Assembly (NCBI GenBank): GCA_033964015.1
Contig: CM066922.1
Location: 25,414,961-25,478,960, forward strand
Origin: Scolanthus callimorphus
Taxonomy: Eukaryota; Cnidaria; Anthozoa; Actiniaria; Edwardsiidae
Direction: 5' to 3'
Length of the DNA stretch: 64,000 nt
Made by a program: the position numbers and the translations under genes. Shown here piece by piece: positions 46,327 through 57,432 of the stretch. Positions within the stretch are counted from its first letter, which is position 1. Each line of letters begins with the position of its first letter. The notes below the pieces were generated by a model, which was given only the letters and a program-made list of their open reading frames with translations, had not been told where the DNA came from and did no database searches.

Positions 46327-46515
46327 GTGTGGTTCCAGATACATATGGATTGGAAATTCCAGAGCGGTGGGGTGGGCATCAATTTGCATGCTTTTTATAT
46401 AAATGCTGCAATTTTCCTTTGGAAATTCTGAAGGGTTTGGAGGGGGTAAGGGGGTTGGGGCCACTTTTCAATACCTTTCCCTTGAGGGGGATAGATATTT
46501 TTTCCGGAACCACAC
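46327..46515. mobile_element. GTGTGGTTCC-type MITE, copy 2
   Basis: Termini GTGTGGTTCCAGATA and TTTCCGGAACCACAC, with AAT at 46324-46326 and 46516-46518. It sits in the intron just before the 46566 acceptor. Confidence 0.8.
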
Positions 46516-47126
46516 AATATAAGCAACATACCTATAATGCTAAATCAATCTGTCTACATTCACAGTTTCAAGAAATTGACAACAAACCTGTAGATTCAAC
46601 AGCACTTAAGAAGATCTGTGAGACATGCAAGACAAATCCAAAGCCAACAAAGCTAGCAGATACAATTGTTGCCATACCACAACTGAATGCAGCAATAAAA
46701 AAGAACTACCTATGTCAAATTGATAGCCAATGCAAGGAACTTTGCAAAAGGTCTCAAGACAAAGTATCTATCCTTAGGGCTGGTGGTGCTTCTTTTAATA
46801 GCTTGGTAAAATTCAGGTGGGCAAGTATCCTAGAAGAGCTTAAAGAGAAGGCACCATTTGCCTACCATGTTCTTGTTGCTATTGGTATTCCAAACGCACC
46901 AAAGAGTTTCACAGCAGGTGAAAGGATGAGTGTACCCCTATGCACAGCATGGGCAGTTCTAATGAACTTGAGAAATGAGCAGCTGAGTCTGGTCCAGAAA
47001 CTGATAGCTGTTGCAATTGGCATTGGAGGATGTACCACCAAGGTATGACTTATACACATGACTAAGCAATTTCCAAATGTACGTTTGCATTCTATGATAT
47101 CTTCTGGTTGCAGCTAAAAAAAAAAA

Positions 47127-47283
47127 CACAGGAAAAAATGCGTAAAAACATTAATGGTTTTGGTAGCGTTTTTCCATTAATGTACATAAAACATTAATGG
47201 AAAAGTGTGGTCTTCCCATTAACATTTTCACACATTAATGGAAACACGCTAATTAATGTTTTTACACAATTTTTTTTCCTGTG
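47127..47283. mobile_element. 157-bp foldback with ATTAATGG repeats
   Basis: Termini CACAGGAAAAAATGCGTAAA and the inverse ending TTTTTTTTCCTGTG. The inside consists largely of CATTAATGG words in both orientations (47150, 47172, 47188, 47232). Flanks are A-rich, so the duplication is unclear. It lies in the intron between the second and third exons. Confidence 0.8.
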
Positions 47284-48221
47284 AAAACCTAGCACAATCA
47301 AGCTAAGAGTATGGGCTAACTTGCATTTTGTTAGTTCAGACCATCAACCACACCCACTGTAATTCTTATTACAGTACAATATGAGACCCCTCCCCCATAA
47401 ACCACCAGCTGAAATGCTTACTAATCTCTGCCACCACTTGAAAGAAATACTCATTTACCCTTTTGTATAATATGCATTTTGATTTACAGACTTTTCAGAG
47501 GCTTAACAGCCTAAAGATCTCACAATCCCATGACTCATGGTTACGGATACTTACCGACATGGGTGACAACCTTGTTGGGACAATTAAGGGTCACATCACC
47601 AAGACAGTTCAACCTAGAATCACCTGGGACAACTTTGACTTCAGGTAAAACCAGGGGTGAACCCAGGGGTAACAGAACCCCCTATTCTTAGCTGACACAA
47701 TATTTTAAAATCAATCATTCATTTCAATCTCTGGTCTGTTGAATACATTTCAAAAGAATATGTTTGTCATTTGCCAAAAATATATGTATGACCAGACTTA
47801 TTTAGTGTTCCTCCTGAAATTTATGGGTATGGGTAGGGACAGGGAAAAAGCAAAGTGGAACCTCCCTTCAAAAAATCCTGGTTATGCCCCTGAAAACCAA
47901 GTAAAATTATCTAATACTCAGACGGGATATACCAGTACTAGAGGGTTTGTCCTTTTTTGTTTTGTCATATTAGCCATAGGCCATATTAGCCACACCCAAG
48001 CTAGCCTCCCCCAACAAAGTGTGCAATAATTCATTTCATTTATTTTCTCTAGGATCTCTGTGACCCTGCAACAGAAAGGTATCAGAAATCTTGACCACCA
48101 CTGGATATGCCAGTTTCTCACCTTTGATCGAATGCAGAGCAGTCATTTAGATAACACCAAGGCTATTGGTAACCTGAACACTTCATCACAATTAGTATCT
48201 ATACGTAATGTTGAGCCCTGA

Positions 48222-49100
48222 TATGGAATATTTCAATTAACTTTGCAAAAATAAATGTTTAAATTGTTTTGCAAATTGGGTGTGGCAACGTGCTACAGAA
48301 CTTTTCTCAATTTTCATTTCAGTGAACAGGTCCCATTTCTGGGAAAAGCATGAAATTTCTACAGTTAAAAGTAGGAAATATAGCACCTCCCAGGAATGGC
48401 AGGTGGCATCTTTTTCTGGCAATGGGAACTGTTCAAAATTTCCAATGTTAGTTTTACCCATGCCTACAATGGGAAATGTAGTTTTTTCATGTCTTGAATG
48501 ACGCATAGCTTATCTGTAATTTTTTTTTCCTGTGCTACAGTAGCTCTGCCACCAGATAACTGTTTATCCATTCTCTATTAACAAAGATACACGATAAGAC
48601 AGATAAAACCTGCTAAAAGCATTTGAACACATCTTGTGAAGACTTTATTGGCAAAATAGAGCACTTGTGATGTTCGGAGTGACACTAGAAACATGTTAAG
48701 AAGTAATCAATCAGCAGTTTGAGTATGCAGTTGACAAAAATCTTGTACGAAGATAAGCTGCATTGTATTGCAAATGTCTGTGGGACTGTTTTTCAATATG
48801 TTGCAAAAAGAAATCATTTCTAATAACAGGAAACAAACACTGACAACAAATGTTGCTGTTCTTACAAAAACACAGGACTGACACTGACAACAAAATAAAT
48901 TCCCTGTGCATGCACTATTTGTTTCAACTTTGAAATTTACTTTACAGGCTCAAATGGGTTGTTATTTGTGGGGGTACATGTACTTTATAAATAGCTACTA
49001 GAAATTTATGTAAACAGAATTTTTAATATCCCTAATGTTAATCTGGTATAAAAATTTTGTCAACCAAAGCCTGAAATTTTCTCGATCTCCAAATCCATTA
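48222..49100. other. Convergent spacer, possible 3' regions
   Basis: Between the two convergent genes. No further helicase exon is recognised on the minus strand, and no continuation of the plus-strand family. Frames up to 89 codons have no signature. Confidence 0.5.
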
Positions 49101-49230
49101 AGCCTGGTTTCCATATAGTCTTATCTGTCGCATCAGTCAACCGTGAAACAAAATAAAATTCCGATTTCCATTGTTTCACGGTCGACTGATGAGACAGATA
49201 CGACAGACAAGACTATATGGAAACCAGCCT
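49101..49230. mobile_element. 130-bp hairpin MITE with TTA duplication
   Basis: AGCCTGGTTTCCATATAGTC and the inverse GACTATATGGAAACCAGCCT, with TTA at 49098-49100 and 49231-49233. The arms pair over most of their length (TGTTTCACGG-type middle). Harbinger-like by duplication. Confidence 0.85.
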
Positions 49231-49354
49231 TTAATATGCACATGGATGTGATTTTACAACGTTCGCGTGACTGATGGGTCCCAACATCACGCCTGCTCTT
49301 TTTGCCGACTAAGTCATATAAAATTGTGCGCTAATAAAGGAATCAGTTTCTTAC

Positions 49355-49827
49355 CATTCCACAACAAAATGAGCCTCATCAATTACCACAGCCATAACTC
49401 TTCGTTGATATATTTTACTTTTCAATAATCTACGAACGTCTGTGTTTTCCACAAGTACTTCAGGATGGGCAAACAATAATGAAAATCCTGGATTACGCAG
49501 TTCGTTATCTCTCAAGTCCTCTGTATTTTTAAGCACTGTGCATTTGATTCCCTTGGAATTAAGCTTACTTATCTGGTCTTCGATCAATGCATTCAATGGA
49601 GAGACAACAATTACAATTGGGTTTGGACACTGACCTAAAGACGCGAACACGAAAGGCAGAATTTGGTAGATTACTGACTTCCCATATCCAGCCGGCAAAA
49701 TACAAAAGCAATCTCTGTTATCAACGGCTACAGCACGTATCGCTTCTTTTTGTTTTGGTTTTAAATCGAACTTTAAACCCAGTTGTGTAGCTCCAAAATT
49801 CAGCGCTTCTTGAAATCGATCCGCCAT
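49355..49827 (-). CDS. RecQ-like helicase, first exon only
   Basis: The exon starts at ATG (ATGGCGGATCG, minus strand, 49827) and runs 157 codons plus 2 bases to a GTAAG donor after 49355. Motifs: Q-motif-like LKPKQKEAIRA, Walker A LPAGYGKS (residues 44-51), motif Ia SPLNALIEDQ (76-85) and motif II DEAH (150-153), all in the order of RecQ-family SF2 ATPases, which unwind DNA 3' to 5' using ATP. The typical HCVSxW after DEAH appears as HFVVEW. Motifs III-VI, the RQC domain and the HRDC domain are not found in the 1.1 kb downstream before the other gene ends, so this copy is truncated or continues through a long intron. It lies just inside the right TIR of the 44105-49976 element. Regulation is not visible. 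Confidence 0.75.
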
Positions 49828-52195
49828 CTTGAACAGAAAATTACAAGCATGCGCAGTACTTCGAAATCCTAGATTCTAGGACATCACAGTAATGCGCATG
49901 CTCCAATTTCGTCTGCGTCCAGAGCCTCCGAGGCAGCATGACCGAGAGGCTCTGGGAACGAGATTGTGGTGGGCCCCATTGAATTTATTAACCAATTCAA
50001 TCTACAATTACTTCGTAAAGCAAATTGGAGCTCTGGAGGGCTTGTAATATCGTGCCTTACAAGAATACTGATCACAACAAACAAAAAGCAAATAAGATAA
50101 ATACAACCTCTCTTGGTAAAAAAATTTCCTTGCAAGAACTCCAATCACAAAATGGTAGTGAAAGTTGAAATAGAAACCATCGTTTTGGACAGTATAGTAC
50201 AAACACCTACTGACAGAACTAGGAACTGATGCAAAATTTGTAACCCTCATAGCGGAGCCCCATAGCTACATGCAGGAGGAAAGAAACAACACAAAAGTGT
50301 ATATGCATCGACCTGTTTTGTGATGGACTTCCGGTTTGTCCGTGGTTCCGTCGTCGCACAGGTAGCCCACCAGTTTTGAGCGGGAAAATGAGCACGCGCG
50401 CGCTTGAATTTTAGTTGTCGATTTTTATTTGAAAAGGGATTTTTTTCTTTAGATATTTTGTCATTTCGTGTTAGAATTGTCGACAAGTGAAGGAAATTTT
50501 TTTCCTGTTCTTCATGAAAAAACTGAAACGTTTCTGAAACAAACTGTGAAATCAAGGTATTTTAGACTAAAAGTCAGATTTACCGGGATGAAGTCGAGAC
50601 TGATATGTCGATGAACACGGGAGTTTCACAAGGGAAAAGAAGCGAAGTCAGTGGCACTAGAGACTAGAGTGAGGGAGAAAAACCAGCAGCGAGCGAATGA
50701 CAAAACGACCCCTCGATCGACAGAGAACGGGAAATTAATGTCTTCAGTAGGAGGATGGAGGTTACCCTGGCTAACATGTCGAAACCTTAAGATGTTTAAA
50801 AGGCAGAGACTATATAAATATAACGTTAAAAGTGACCAGAACATTTTTCGTAGTCTCAGAGAAAAGGAAAGATAGACTAGAACAACAGCGCGGGATGACC
50901 GAAGGTTGAAACTCGGAAGACTGTCGTCGTGCCGTGACAAGGAAAAATATTCTCACGGTAGGTCCTTGCCACGAAAAAAGTTTCAGATTCAACCGCAGTT
51001 TTAACTTTAAAAAGTTTTAAATTTTCATTCAAGTTTTTTCGCGCCCCGGAGGCTCGCCACGCTAGTTGGAAAATTATGAAAGTTCATTAAAACGATCGTG
51101 GCTGCTCGGTAGATTTGCGTTAGTTGTTTATTTGAGGATTCCGAGTGGAATACCGTCGCATGTTTTAAGTGATTTCAGTTTGACAGCGATTCTACTTCCG
51201 TTGCCATAGCTTTGAGTGATATTGTAGTTTGGGAGAATTTAAGTATATTTATTTGCTTTCCAAAAGCAGCCATCTTGAATGGAATGAACGTCGAACTTTA
51301 CGTCGGTCATCAAAAAACTATGCAATGCAATCTCAAGACGCTTCCAGACTTCCGATTTAGGCAATGGTACAGTAATTCTTGAATTTACTAATTCTGTCAC
51401 TAATTCTGTCACATTTTTGAATATTTTATCCATTTCGCTGAGGTTTGACGTCCCTGCCAGCGTCAAATGCAGAGAAAAGAGGCCTCTGCTAGCAGGGAAA
51501 GGTTTGACTGAGGAAACAAGTTACTAAGCTAACTCTTGACTGCTTGATTTAATTTGCAGTTTTCCAAGATATTTTTCTGGCTCATAAATAGGGAGTACTT
51601 CACAGTGTTTTCCACATATAACAAGCAAGTGGAGATTTTAATCATATTAGATTATTTTGTTTCACTTTTTCAAGTATAATATATTGGATACCAAATACCG
51701 ATTACGTCCTCAGTTGTAGCGCAAGTTTATTTGAGTTTATTTTTGTAGGCTCCCAAATCACTTTTAAGTTAAGTTTTTAAATAAAAGTGTAACTATAAAT
51801 AAAAGTGTAACCATGGACTATGGAAACCACTCATAAAGTGCATCATTCACAGTTGAAGGGGAATCAAGTGAAAATTTACAGGAAAAGAAACAAATAACGG
51901 AATTCAAAATAGCATGTTTTCTTAGAACAAAATATAATGTCCCTCATGATATTTGGCCTTTCAAGTTCAATAAAACCTCGGATAATTCAGTAGATAATTC
52001 ACCAGTCATAAAAATGAAAAAAGTGAACCTACAATCATTGTATCTGTGACAATGCTTCATGCAGGGAAGTTAAGTTTCATGTAATTTTTTTTCAAAGTCT
52101 TTTTTTCAAAATCTTGTGAGGATTTACTAATTCCTGCAGTCATCACACTCAGTGGAATATCCTCAGTACTGACTGTAAGGCAAAAGCACATAAAT

Positions 52196-52387
52196 GTGTG
52201 GTTCCAGAAAGTATTCGTCGCATGAGGGCTTGGAAATTCTAGAGTGGTTGGGGGTCAATTTACCTGTTGTTGTTTTTTTTTCATACAAATACTCAGCTAT
52301 TTTCCTTTGGAAATTCCAGAGGGGTGTGTCACTTTTTAACACCCTTCCGTGGAGTGAGGGGGAGGGGGATATTTTCTGGAACCACAC
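52196..52387. mobile_element. GTGTGGTTCC-type MITE, copy 3
   Basis: Termini GTGTGGTTCCAGAAA and TTTCTGGAACCACAC. Flanks AAAT and ACAA do not match, so the duplication has decayed or one end was lost. The same insertion is present at 2289 in family A copy A3. Confidence 0.8.
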
Positions 52388-52963
52388 ACAACTGTTAATG
52401 CACCAGAAATCCTTGAATTAGTGCCTGCTGGCCAACAATCAACATAAAACATTCCTAAGCATATCATTAAATCTATCGGAAGCAACTAATTCCTAAAATA
52501 CTAAATAAAGTTCTTACCATAGCATAAGTACAAATGTGTCTGAAACTAATGCTTCCATTGCCATATGTTGGGATGAAAGAGTCCTCCCAGGCAATCAAAC
52601 AGTGGAAAGAGGGAGTGATAAAAAATCAACCTATTTTCAATATACTCTTTTCAAAGTGGTTATTCATTTTTATGGCTTTTATAAAGATAATGGGACTCCA
52701 GTATGTTCCATTACTAAATGTATAATAATATCCATCGCTTTTTGCTTTTAGACTGGAAAAGAAGATTTGTGTTACAGTCATTCTTCAAACTTATTGGTTA
52801 CCAATTCTCTTTCAATTTCGGTGACAGCAGCCAAAGATCGCTCTTGGACAGGCCATCCATGGCATAAGGCAAAAATAATATTAACATAATTACTGTAGTA
52901 CATGGGCGGCAGAACATAAGTGAGGGGGCTGATTAGAGACTATGTATGGCAATGTAGTGGGCT

Positions 52964-52964
<1 letters not shown>

Positions 52965-53020
<56 letters not shown>
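52965..53020. repeat. Poly-G tract of more than 50 bases
   Basis: Essentially uninterrupted G over about 56 positions; a second G tract lies at 53416-53441. The open frames through these tracts (poly-Pro on the minus strand) are artefacts of composition. Confidence 0.9.
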
Positions 53021-53021
<1 letters not shown>

Positions 53022-53606
53022 AGGGGGGAGACAGAGAAACATTATTTGGAATCTTATACAAAATGTATAATAGACTTTAAACCCAAATAAATTTAAATAA
53101 AAAAGCATGTTTCCCCATTTTACAAACTCTTCAACATAGTGTGTTTTAGGAGAGAGAGCACTATCATCTATAAATTGTGCAATTTTCCTTTGCATCTGAA
53201 ATTCTTGCCAAGCTGTGCCAGTGTAGCAGGAACATACCAAAGAAAGCACTGTATACATATCAAGAGACAAGGTTTCTAAAATACTGATTACTAAAATACT
53301 TGTCAAGACATAGTCAATTTAATGCATGTGCAGTGCTATTATTATTATTTTGGAATTTTGAAGGATAAACAATGCTGACAGAAGGTACTTGCTAAGGGAG
53401 TGTTCATTATTTATGGTGGGGGGGGGGGGGGGGGGGGGGGGTTGTCAGTGTTCTGTGCAACTCCACTTTCGTTTTCTGTTTAGCCCCTCCTTTGGCAGTA
53501 GCAAAACTTTTTTGACCCCCCACCAGGAGGAGGCAAACCCCCTCCCCCGCGCTATGCCATCATCAATAACAAGCGCTTCCTTACAGTGGTTTCTCTCCCT
53601 CACTTG

Positions 53607-54712
53607 TTGACATAGACATAGACATGTTTTATTGGCACTTGTAAATGACTAAATTTACATCGGTGTAATTCCAATAAATTAATAAAATAATTAAAGCAAA
53701 AACAAACATTTAGGATATATATCTTATCAGTAGATCATGCTATTATTGGCCATTAAAAGGAAGGAAATTCTGTCTTGCAGTAAATGCATTAAAAATATAC
53801 TTTGAAATAATGTTGCTTAAGTTTTCAGGTGGATTTATCAGTAAGAGGAAGAGCTCATTGTCTGATATTCTGCTTGTCTTAATTTTCCTTGACTGCTCTA
53901 TTTGTTTGAAAAGTTTATTCCGTTCAATTTTAAAATAACTACAATTTAATAGGAAGTGTTTTTCATCTTCTATTTCTCCATTGCAACATAAACGGCAAAG
54001 TCTTTCCTCTACTTTTTGATATGGCTTCTTGTGTCGCCCGACTTCGATTTCTAGTTTATGGCTACTTATTCGTAATTTTGTTAATGCAGTTCTGTGTTTA
54101 ATATTGGGGACTTGATTAAGATAGGGTTCGAAATCGTAAGAGATCTTAAATTTCCTAAACGTTCTTAATTTATTTTGTTGGCTGCTCTCTTTCCTGCAGT
54201 CATTGTGGATCTCGCCTAGCCATGTCTGAATTTCAATATCTTTAATTCGTTGTTTAATAGTTTGCCCAATTAAGTTGGTGTTTTCTCCGAGTCTGTCTTG
54301 GTTGAGCCAGATTTCTGCGAATCCTATCTGGCTCAGTCGATTTTTTACTTTCGTGCTCCAAAATACTTTGTTTCCTGAGTTCTGACAGTCATGGTAAGCA
54401 ATTTTAGATAATTTTTGGGAAGTACTAGGGCTGGCAAGTTTAAGCCTGAAGTTTAGGGACCTTATCTGTGCTTGTGTCCTTAACGGAAATCTTCCAAGTT
54501 CGCTTCTGCATGCGTTGTTACTTGCATATTTGTTAACTCCTAGCAACATTTTGCAGAATTTAGTATGTACTTGTTCCATTGGTTCTTTATCATTTGAGGT
54601 AGCGGTTTCTATTCCCCATATTTCGCTGCCGTAAAGGAGTATTGTTGTCCGCCTAAGAGAGGAGGAAACCACTGCTCGCAGGGAAACCCCATCTGCAGGG
54701 GACTTTAAAAGG
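53607..54712 (-). pseudogene. LINE ORF2 C-terminal half, minus strand
   Basis: A 324-codon frame (54717 to 53743) is open throughout. It begins in LRAVVSSSLRRTTILLYGSE, then FCKMLLGVNKYASNNACRSE, LGRFPLRTQAQIRSLNF and KVFWSTKVKNRLSQIGF. It ends after RLCRLCCNGEIEDEKHFLLN(C), a Cys/His cluster of zinc-knuckle type. This is the region following the reverse transcriptase in one group of non-LTR elements. The 5' side is cut by the MITE at 54721. The 3' side ends near 53607 with GACATA repeats (tail). The intact frame suggests a relatively young fragment; no reverse transcriptase motif is retained. Confidence 0.75.
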
Positions 54713-54720
54713 TACAACCC

Positions 54721-55112
54721 CCTGGGGGACTCCCTATATTCGAATGCTAGGCTTGACCGTCATATTCTTTAGGGGTTGATATCGGCAATCTGATATTTTT
54801 TAGGGGTTCTAAAATAAAAAAAAGGGTATGGTAAGAAAAATACTGGTATTTTTTAGGGGGTTCTCACAAGGTACAAAATATTTGAAAGAATGATCTAGTG
54901 TATTTGAAACACGAGAGGATACATTTGATGTATATCAAATAAACGGCCAGAATAACATTTAATCTGTCAACATTGTTGGTATTTTTTAGGGTATTTCCAG
55001 ACTGCAGTTAATTTTTTAGGGTAGAAATTTTTTCCAACCAGGTATTTTTTAGGGTCAAAATTCGAGTTTCCCAACATCCCTAGCATTTTAACCTTAGAGT
55101 CCCCCCTCTGGG
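54721..55112. mobile_element. CCCTAAAAGATAC-type MITE, copy 5
   Basis: Flanked by TACAACCC at 54713-54720 and 55113-55120, an exact 8-bp duplication. Termini CCTGGGGGACTCCC and GAGTCCCCCCTCTGGG. The interior repeats ATTTTTTAGGGG and TATTTTTTAGGG. It cuts the LINE fragment. Confidence 0.85.
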
Positions 55113-55764
55113 TACAACCCTCTCCTTACATTGGTATATGTTATGTTCCAAGTCCTTCAAGAAAACTATGTATCATGAATTTAAGATGTAATATATGAGT
55201 ATTGTTATAACAAAGGTAGTTTTAAATGGACAATTAATTCATGGAAGCAACATGTACATGTAAATGCTCACAAATGAGAATGGCCCTCCCCTTATGGTGC
55301 TTTAGATCTAGGATGCCCTCCCCTTTGAGGCCTCAACCCATCCCCCCCCCCCCCAAAAAAAAATGTTCTTTTTCAGTGGAATTTCAATAAATATACAAAG
55401 AAGGTATGAGTAGAAATACCAAAATTTGCAGCCACCTATTCTCTGCTCATAACATGGTTGGTATCTGTATTTTCTGGAATGATACATTTTATTAAAAATA
55501 AACTGCTCATGTAATAAAATGTACATATATTGTGATTTCAATTAAAAAAAACTCATGACAAATAATTGCTTTTTTCTTTATATTGCACATGTTCTTTGTT
55601 AGAACCATTCCATCATTGGGAAGGGTTAGTACCCTATTTTTTTTCTGAAAGAGGTTCTTTTTCTTACTTCCACAGGCCATGCCTATTGTTATTTTTTTGG
55701 TTCATTAACACAGAAAAATATGTAACCAAGAGCTCCGCTTTTAGCCAGTGGCTAAATCTATATA

Positions 55765-56640
55765 TTATGCTGTGGGGCCCTGGACTCGATCTGAGACCAT
55801 AAATATTTATCGTGCAACGAAAATCATCCAAAAAAACCCCAACCAGCTGAAAACCTGTTTTTGAATTTTATAGTTCCTATTCAATTATACACACCAATCA
55901 TAGCTTGGCTTTCCTGTTAGTTTATACACGGTTGATACAAAAGGTTAAAGGTAAGGATATTTTTGCGGATTCTTAACCGAGTGAATATCTGAATTTGTAA
56001 GCTTTTCCAATCTACAGCTACTTTATTTAAGGATAAAACTTTCGCAGTACTATACTGCAGAGTTTCCTCTCGATTACTTTATAAAATTTAGCACAAAAGA
56101 ATAAGCCACTCAGATAGGATTTCAAGGCTAAGCATTTTACCTGTACAACCAGCGATCATAAGAGCAGATGGCATTTGTCTTAAATATAAGACAGAAAACT
56201 GGGATACAGTGGGAGGTTGACAAAAAATCAAACATACCGCCTCGCTCGAAATTTGGTTTACATTTTAAGCTAATGCGGGAACAATAGCCTGCTAGCCGGC
56301 TCTCCTTTGGGTTTTCGGGGAAATGTTTATTTTCGGGGCTCAGGATACCTGTGGCGCAAAATCGAGAGAAAGCGGGGGGAGGGGGAGGGGAAGAAAAAGC
56401 GAGAGGAGAGCCGGCAGGCACTTGTCGTCTTTTGTTGTGTCCGCCGTTCGCCAGCGAACGGGGAATCGTGATTGGTCGATTTTGACAGCTCGTCAAATTA
56501 GTGTCAGAATGTGTAAGATTGCCCAGGGAAGACACTAAATCCCAATGGTTGAAACCAGAAAAGCTTCCACGATAATTTATGAAAGCGGTATTGCCCATGA
56601 GTGGTTAGGGATTGGTAACCAGTTTGATTAATCATTGACA
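55765..56640. other. Non-coding upstream stretch
   Basis: No gene recognised. A 153-codon minus-strand frame at 56137-56598 contains a low-complexity SSPPPPPAFS tract and no domain, so it is not called. The stretch lies upstream of the possible promoter at 56665. Confidence 0.45.
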
Positions 56641-56664
56641 AGTCCTCCTTTGGGGTCACTGTGG

Positions 56665-56670
56665 TATAAA
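56665..56670 (+). promoter_or_regulatory. Possible TATA box
   Basis: TATAAA in the context GGTATAAACGAG, 73 bases before an ATG in good context that opens a short coding exon. The spacing allows a transcription start near 56695. A GATTGG (inverted CCAAT) word lies at about 56608. Confidence 0.4.
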
Positions 56671-56742
56671 CGAGTGTCATAATCGTGTTTACGATTTTCT
56701 GGTGTCAAGCATTGGGATCTAGTTCTCATTTACTCAACAGCA

Positions 56743-56776
56743 ATGGTTGTAACCATAAATGCACCACCAGCAGAAG
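56743..56776 (+). CDS. Possible first coding exon, unknown gene
   Basis: ATG in the context AGCAATGG opens MVVTINAPPAE and runs 34 bases to the donor CAGAAG|GTATGT. The combination of TATA box, ATG and strong donor suggests the 5' end of a host gene on the plus strand. No downstream exon is identified before the assembly gap, so the product is unknown and the call could be coincidence. Confidence 0.35.
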
Positions 56777-57092
56777 GTATGTACATGTTTACTTTTTACT
56801 GTAGAAAGTTAACGCTGTAGAAGGTTCACGTGATTCCAACACTTAAACAACAATAACAACAGTCTTATGCACGATGTTTTTTCTTTCATTTAGTACTGCA
56901 TTCCTGTATAAATATAATTATAAGCTAAGCTTAACTTGCACTTAAGCTTTAGCATATGTCTCAGTATGAAAATTATAAGCTTAATGTAATTAAAATCCTT
57001 AAGATCATACAGTGAAGCATACCAGAGTGTAAATCGCTTCCACATTTGATTTGTATAAATCTTATCTTGAAACTAAAGGGTACTAATAGCTG
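56777..57092. other. Presumed intron, nothing recognised
   Basis: Follows the possible donor at 56777. AT-rich; contains AAGCTTA words around 56930-56985. No repeat end seen before the MITE at 57093. Confidence 0.4.
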
Positions 57093-57424
57093 CCCGGGGA
57101 AAATTGATTTTGACCCTAAGGGATAGCAAAATGGGCGTGGTGACCGCCAAATGTTTCACCTAAAAGATAGCAAATTTGGCAGATCAAACAAATAAAAGCG
57201 AATTTTAGGTTTTTTTGGGTTTTCAACCAAGTTTCCTTTGTAAATATCGGTTCTGGTGTCAATACCAATATATTTCTGGGTAAGGATTGGTCTGAGACTC
57301 TCCTAAGAGATAGGGCTGATTTTAAACACCTCTAAGAGATAGCGCGTCTGTCAATTTTATGCCCTAAGGGATAGGACGAGCACCCCCATCTGAGAATATG
57401 GGGAGTCCCCCCCCCCCCCCCGGG
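57093..57424. mobile_element. CCCTAAGGGATAG-type MITE, copy 6
   Basis: Flanked by AATAGCTG at 57085-57092 and 57425-57432, an exact 8-bp duplication. Termini CCCGGGGAAAATTG and CCCCCCCCGGG. Inside, ACCCTAAGGGATAGC, CACCTAAAAGATAGC and CTAAGAGATAG repeat. It is a diverged member of the CCCTAAAAGATAC family. Confidence 0.85.
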
Positions 57425-57432
57425 AATAGCTG

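Larger units (their letters stand above)
44610..48221 (+). pseudogene. Multi-exon zinc-motif gene of TIR element
   Basis: Exons seen: about 44610-45512, 46566-47042 (477 b), 47490-47644 (155 b) and 48053-48221, with GT...AG borders. Exon 1 starts HCIACNEVIPA and has CCPCNRTLNNCETFRKKVQK; two CxxC pairs around a helical stretch resemble a ZAD-like zinc domain. A Pro/Ser/Thr-rich, roughly repeated tract (PTPSQKATV, PTPSQERPAV, TPSKERATV) follows, with a +1 frameshift near 45240. Exon 2 gives LVKFRWASILEELKEKAP and ERMSVPLCTAWAVLMNLRNE. Exons 3-4 give GDNLVGTIKGHITK, NFDFR and LDHHWICQFLTFDRMQSSHL. The N-F-D-(F)..HW..x..DR..S.HLD pattern recalls the DUF6589-type uncharacterised family expanded in cnidarians; I am moderately sure. 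No ATG precedes exon 1 in frame (TGA at 44607), a second sign of decay. The C-terminal half of the family is missing. Confidence 0.55.
44105..49976. mobile_element. 5.9-kb TIR element with RecQ-like helicase
   Basis: Inverted termini of about 75 bp: the left carries TGGGCCCAATCTCGTTCCCA then AGGCTCTGGAGGCAGACGAT. The right carries the inverse, ending CTGGGAACGAGATTGTGGTG. Inside, a multi-exon gene on the plus strand and the first exon of a RecQ-like helicase on the minus strand converge. A transposase plus an SF2 helicase in one element is reported for the Academ superfamily, so that is the first comparison to make. Exact ends and the target duplication are not resolved. The plus gene is frameshifted, so this copy is probably dead. 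Confidence 0.6.
50232..55764 (+). mobile_element. Family A TIR transposon, copy A2
   Basis: Begins at AGCGGAGCCCCATAGCTACA, the same block as near the right end of A1 (reverse complement of 11996-12032), and finishes at GCTCCGCTTTTAGCCAGTGG...CTATATA like A1 and A3. It carries the conserved internal block (50345-51385) and the stretch shared with A3 (51362-53265). It has been interrupted by a long G tract, a LINE fragment (about 53607-54712) and a MITE (54721-55112). No intact gene remains. Confidence 0.6.

Noticed and set aside
52890..53306. Proline-rich protein on the minus strand
   Set aside because: The proline run is just the poly-G tract read in reverse; same for 16071-16598 and 6897-7203.
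56137..56598. 153-codon minus-strand frame
   Set aside because: No domain, low-complexity Ser/Pro tract, no splice or promoter support.
9380..57320. CCCTAAAAGATACC arrays as telomere-like repeats
   Set aside because: The words resemble CCCTAA but occur only inside bounded MITEs with target duplications, and are spaced irregularly rather than in perfect tandem.
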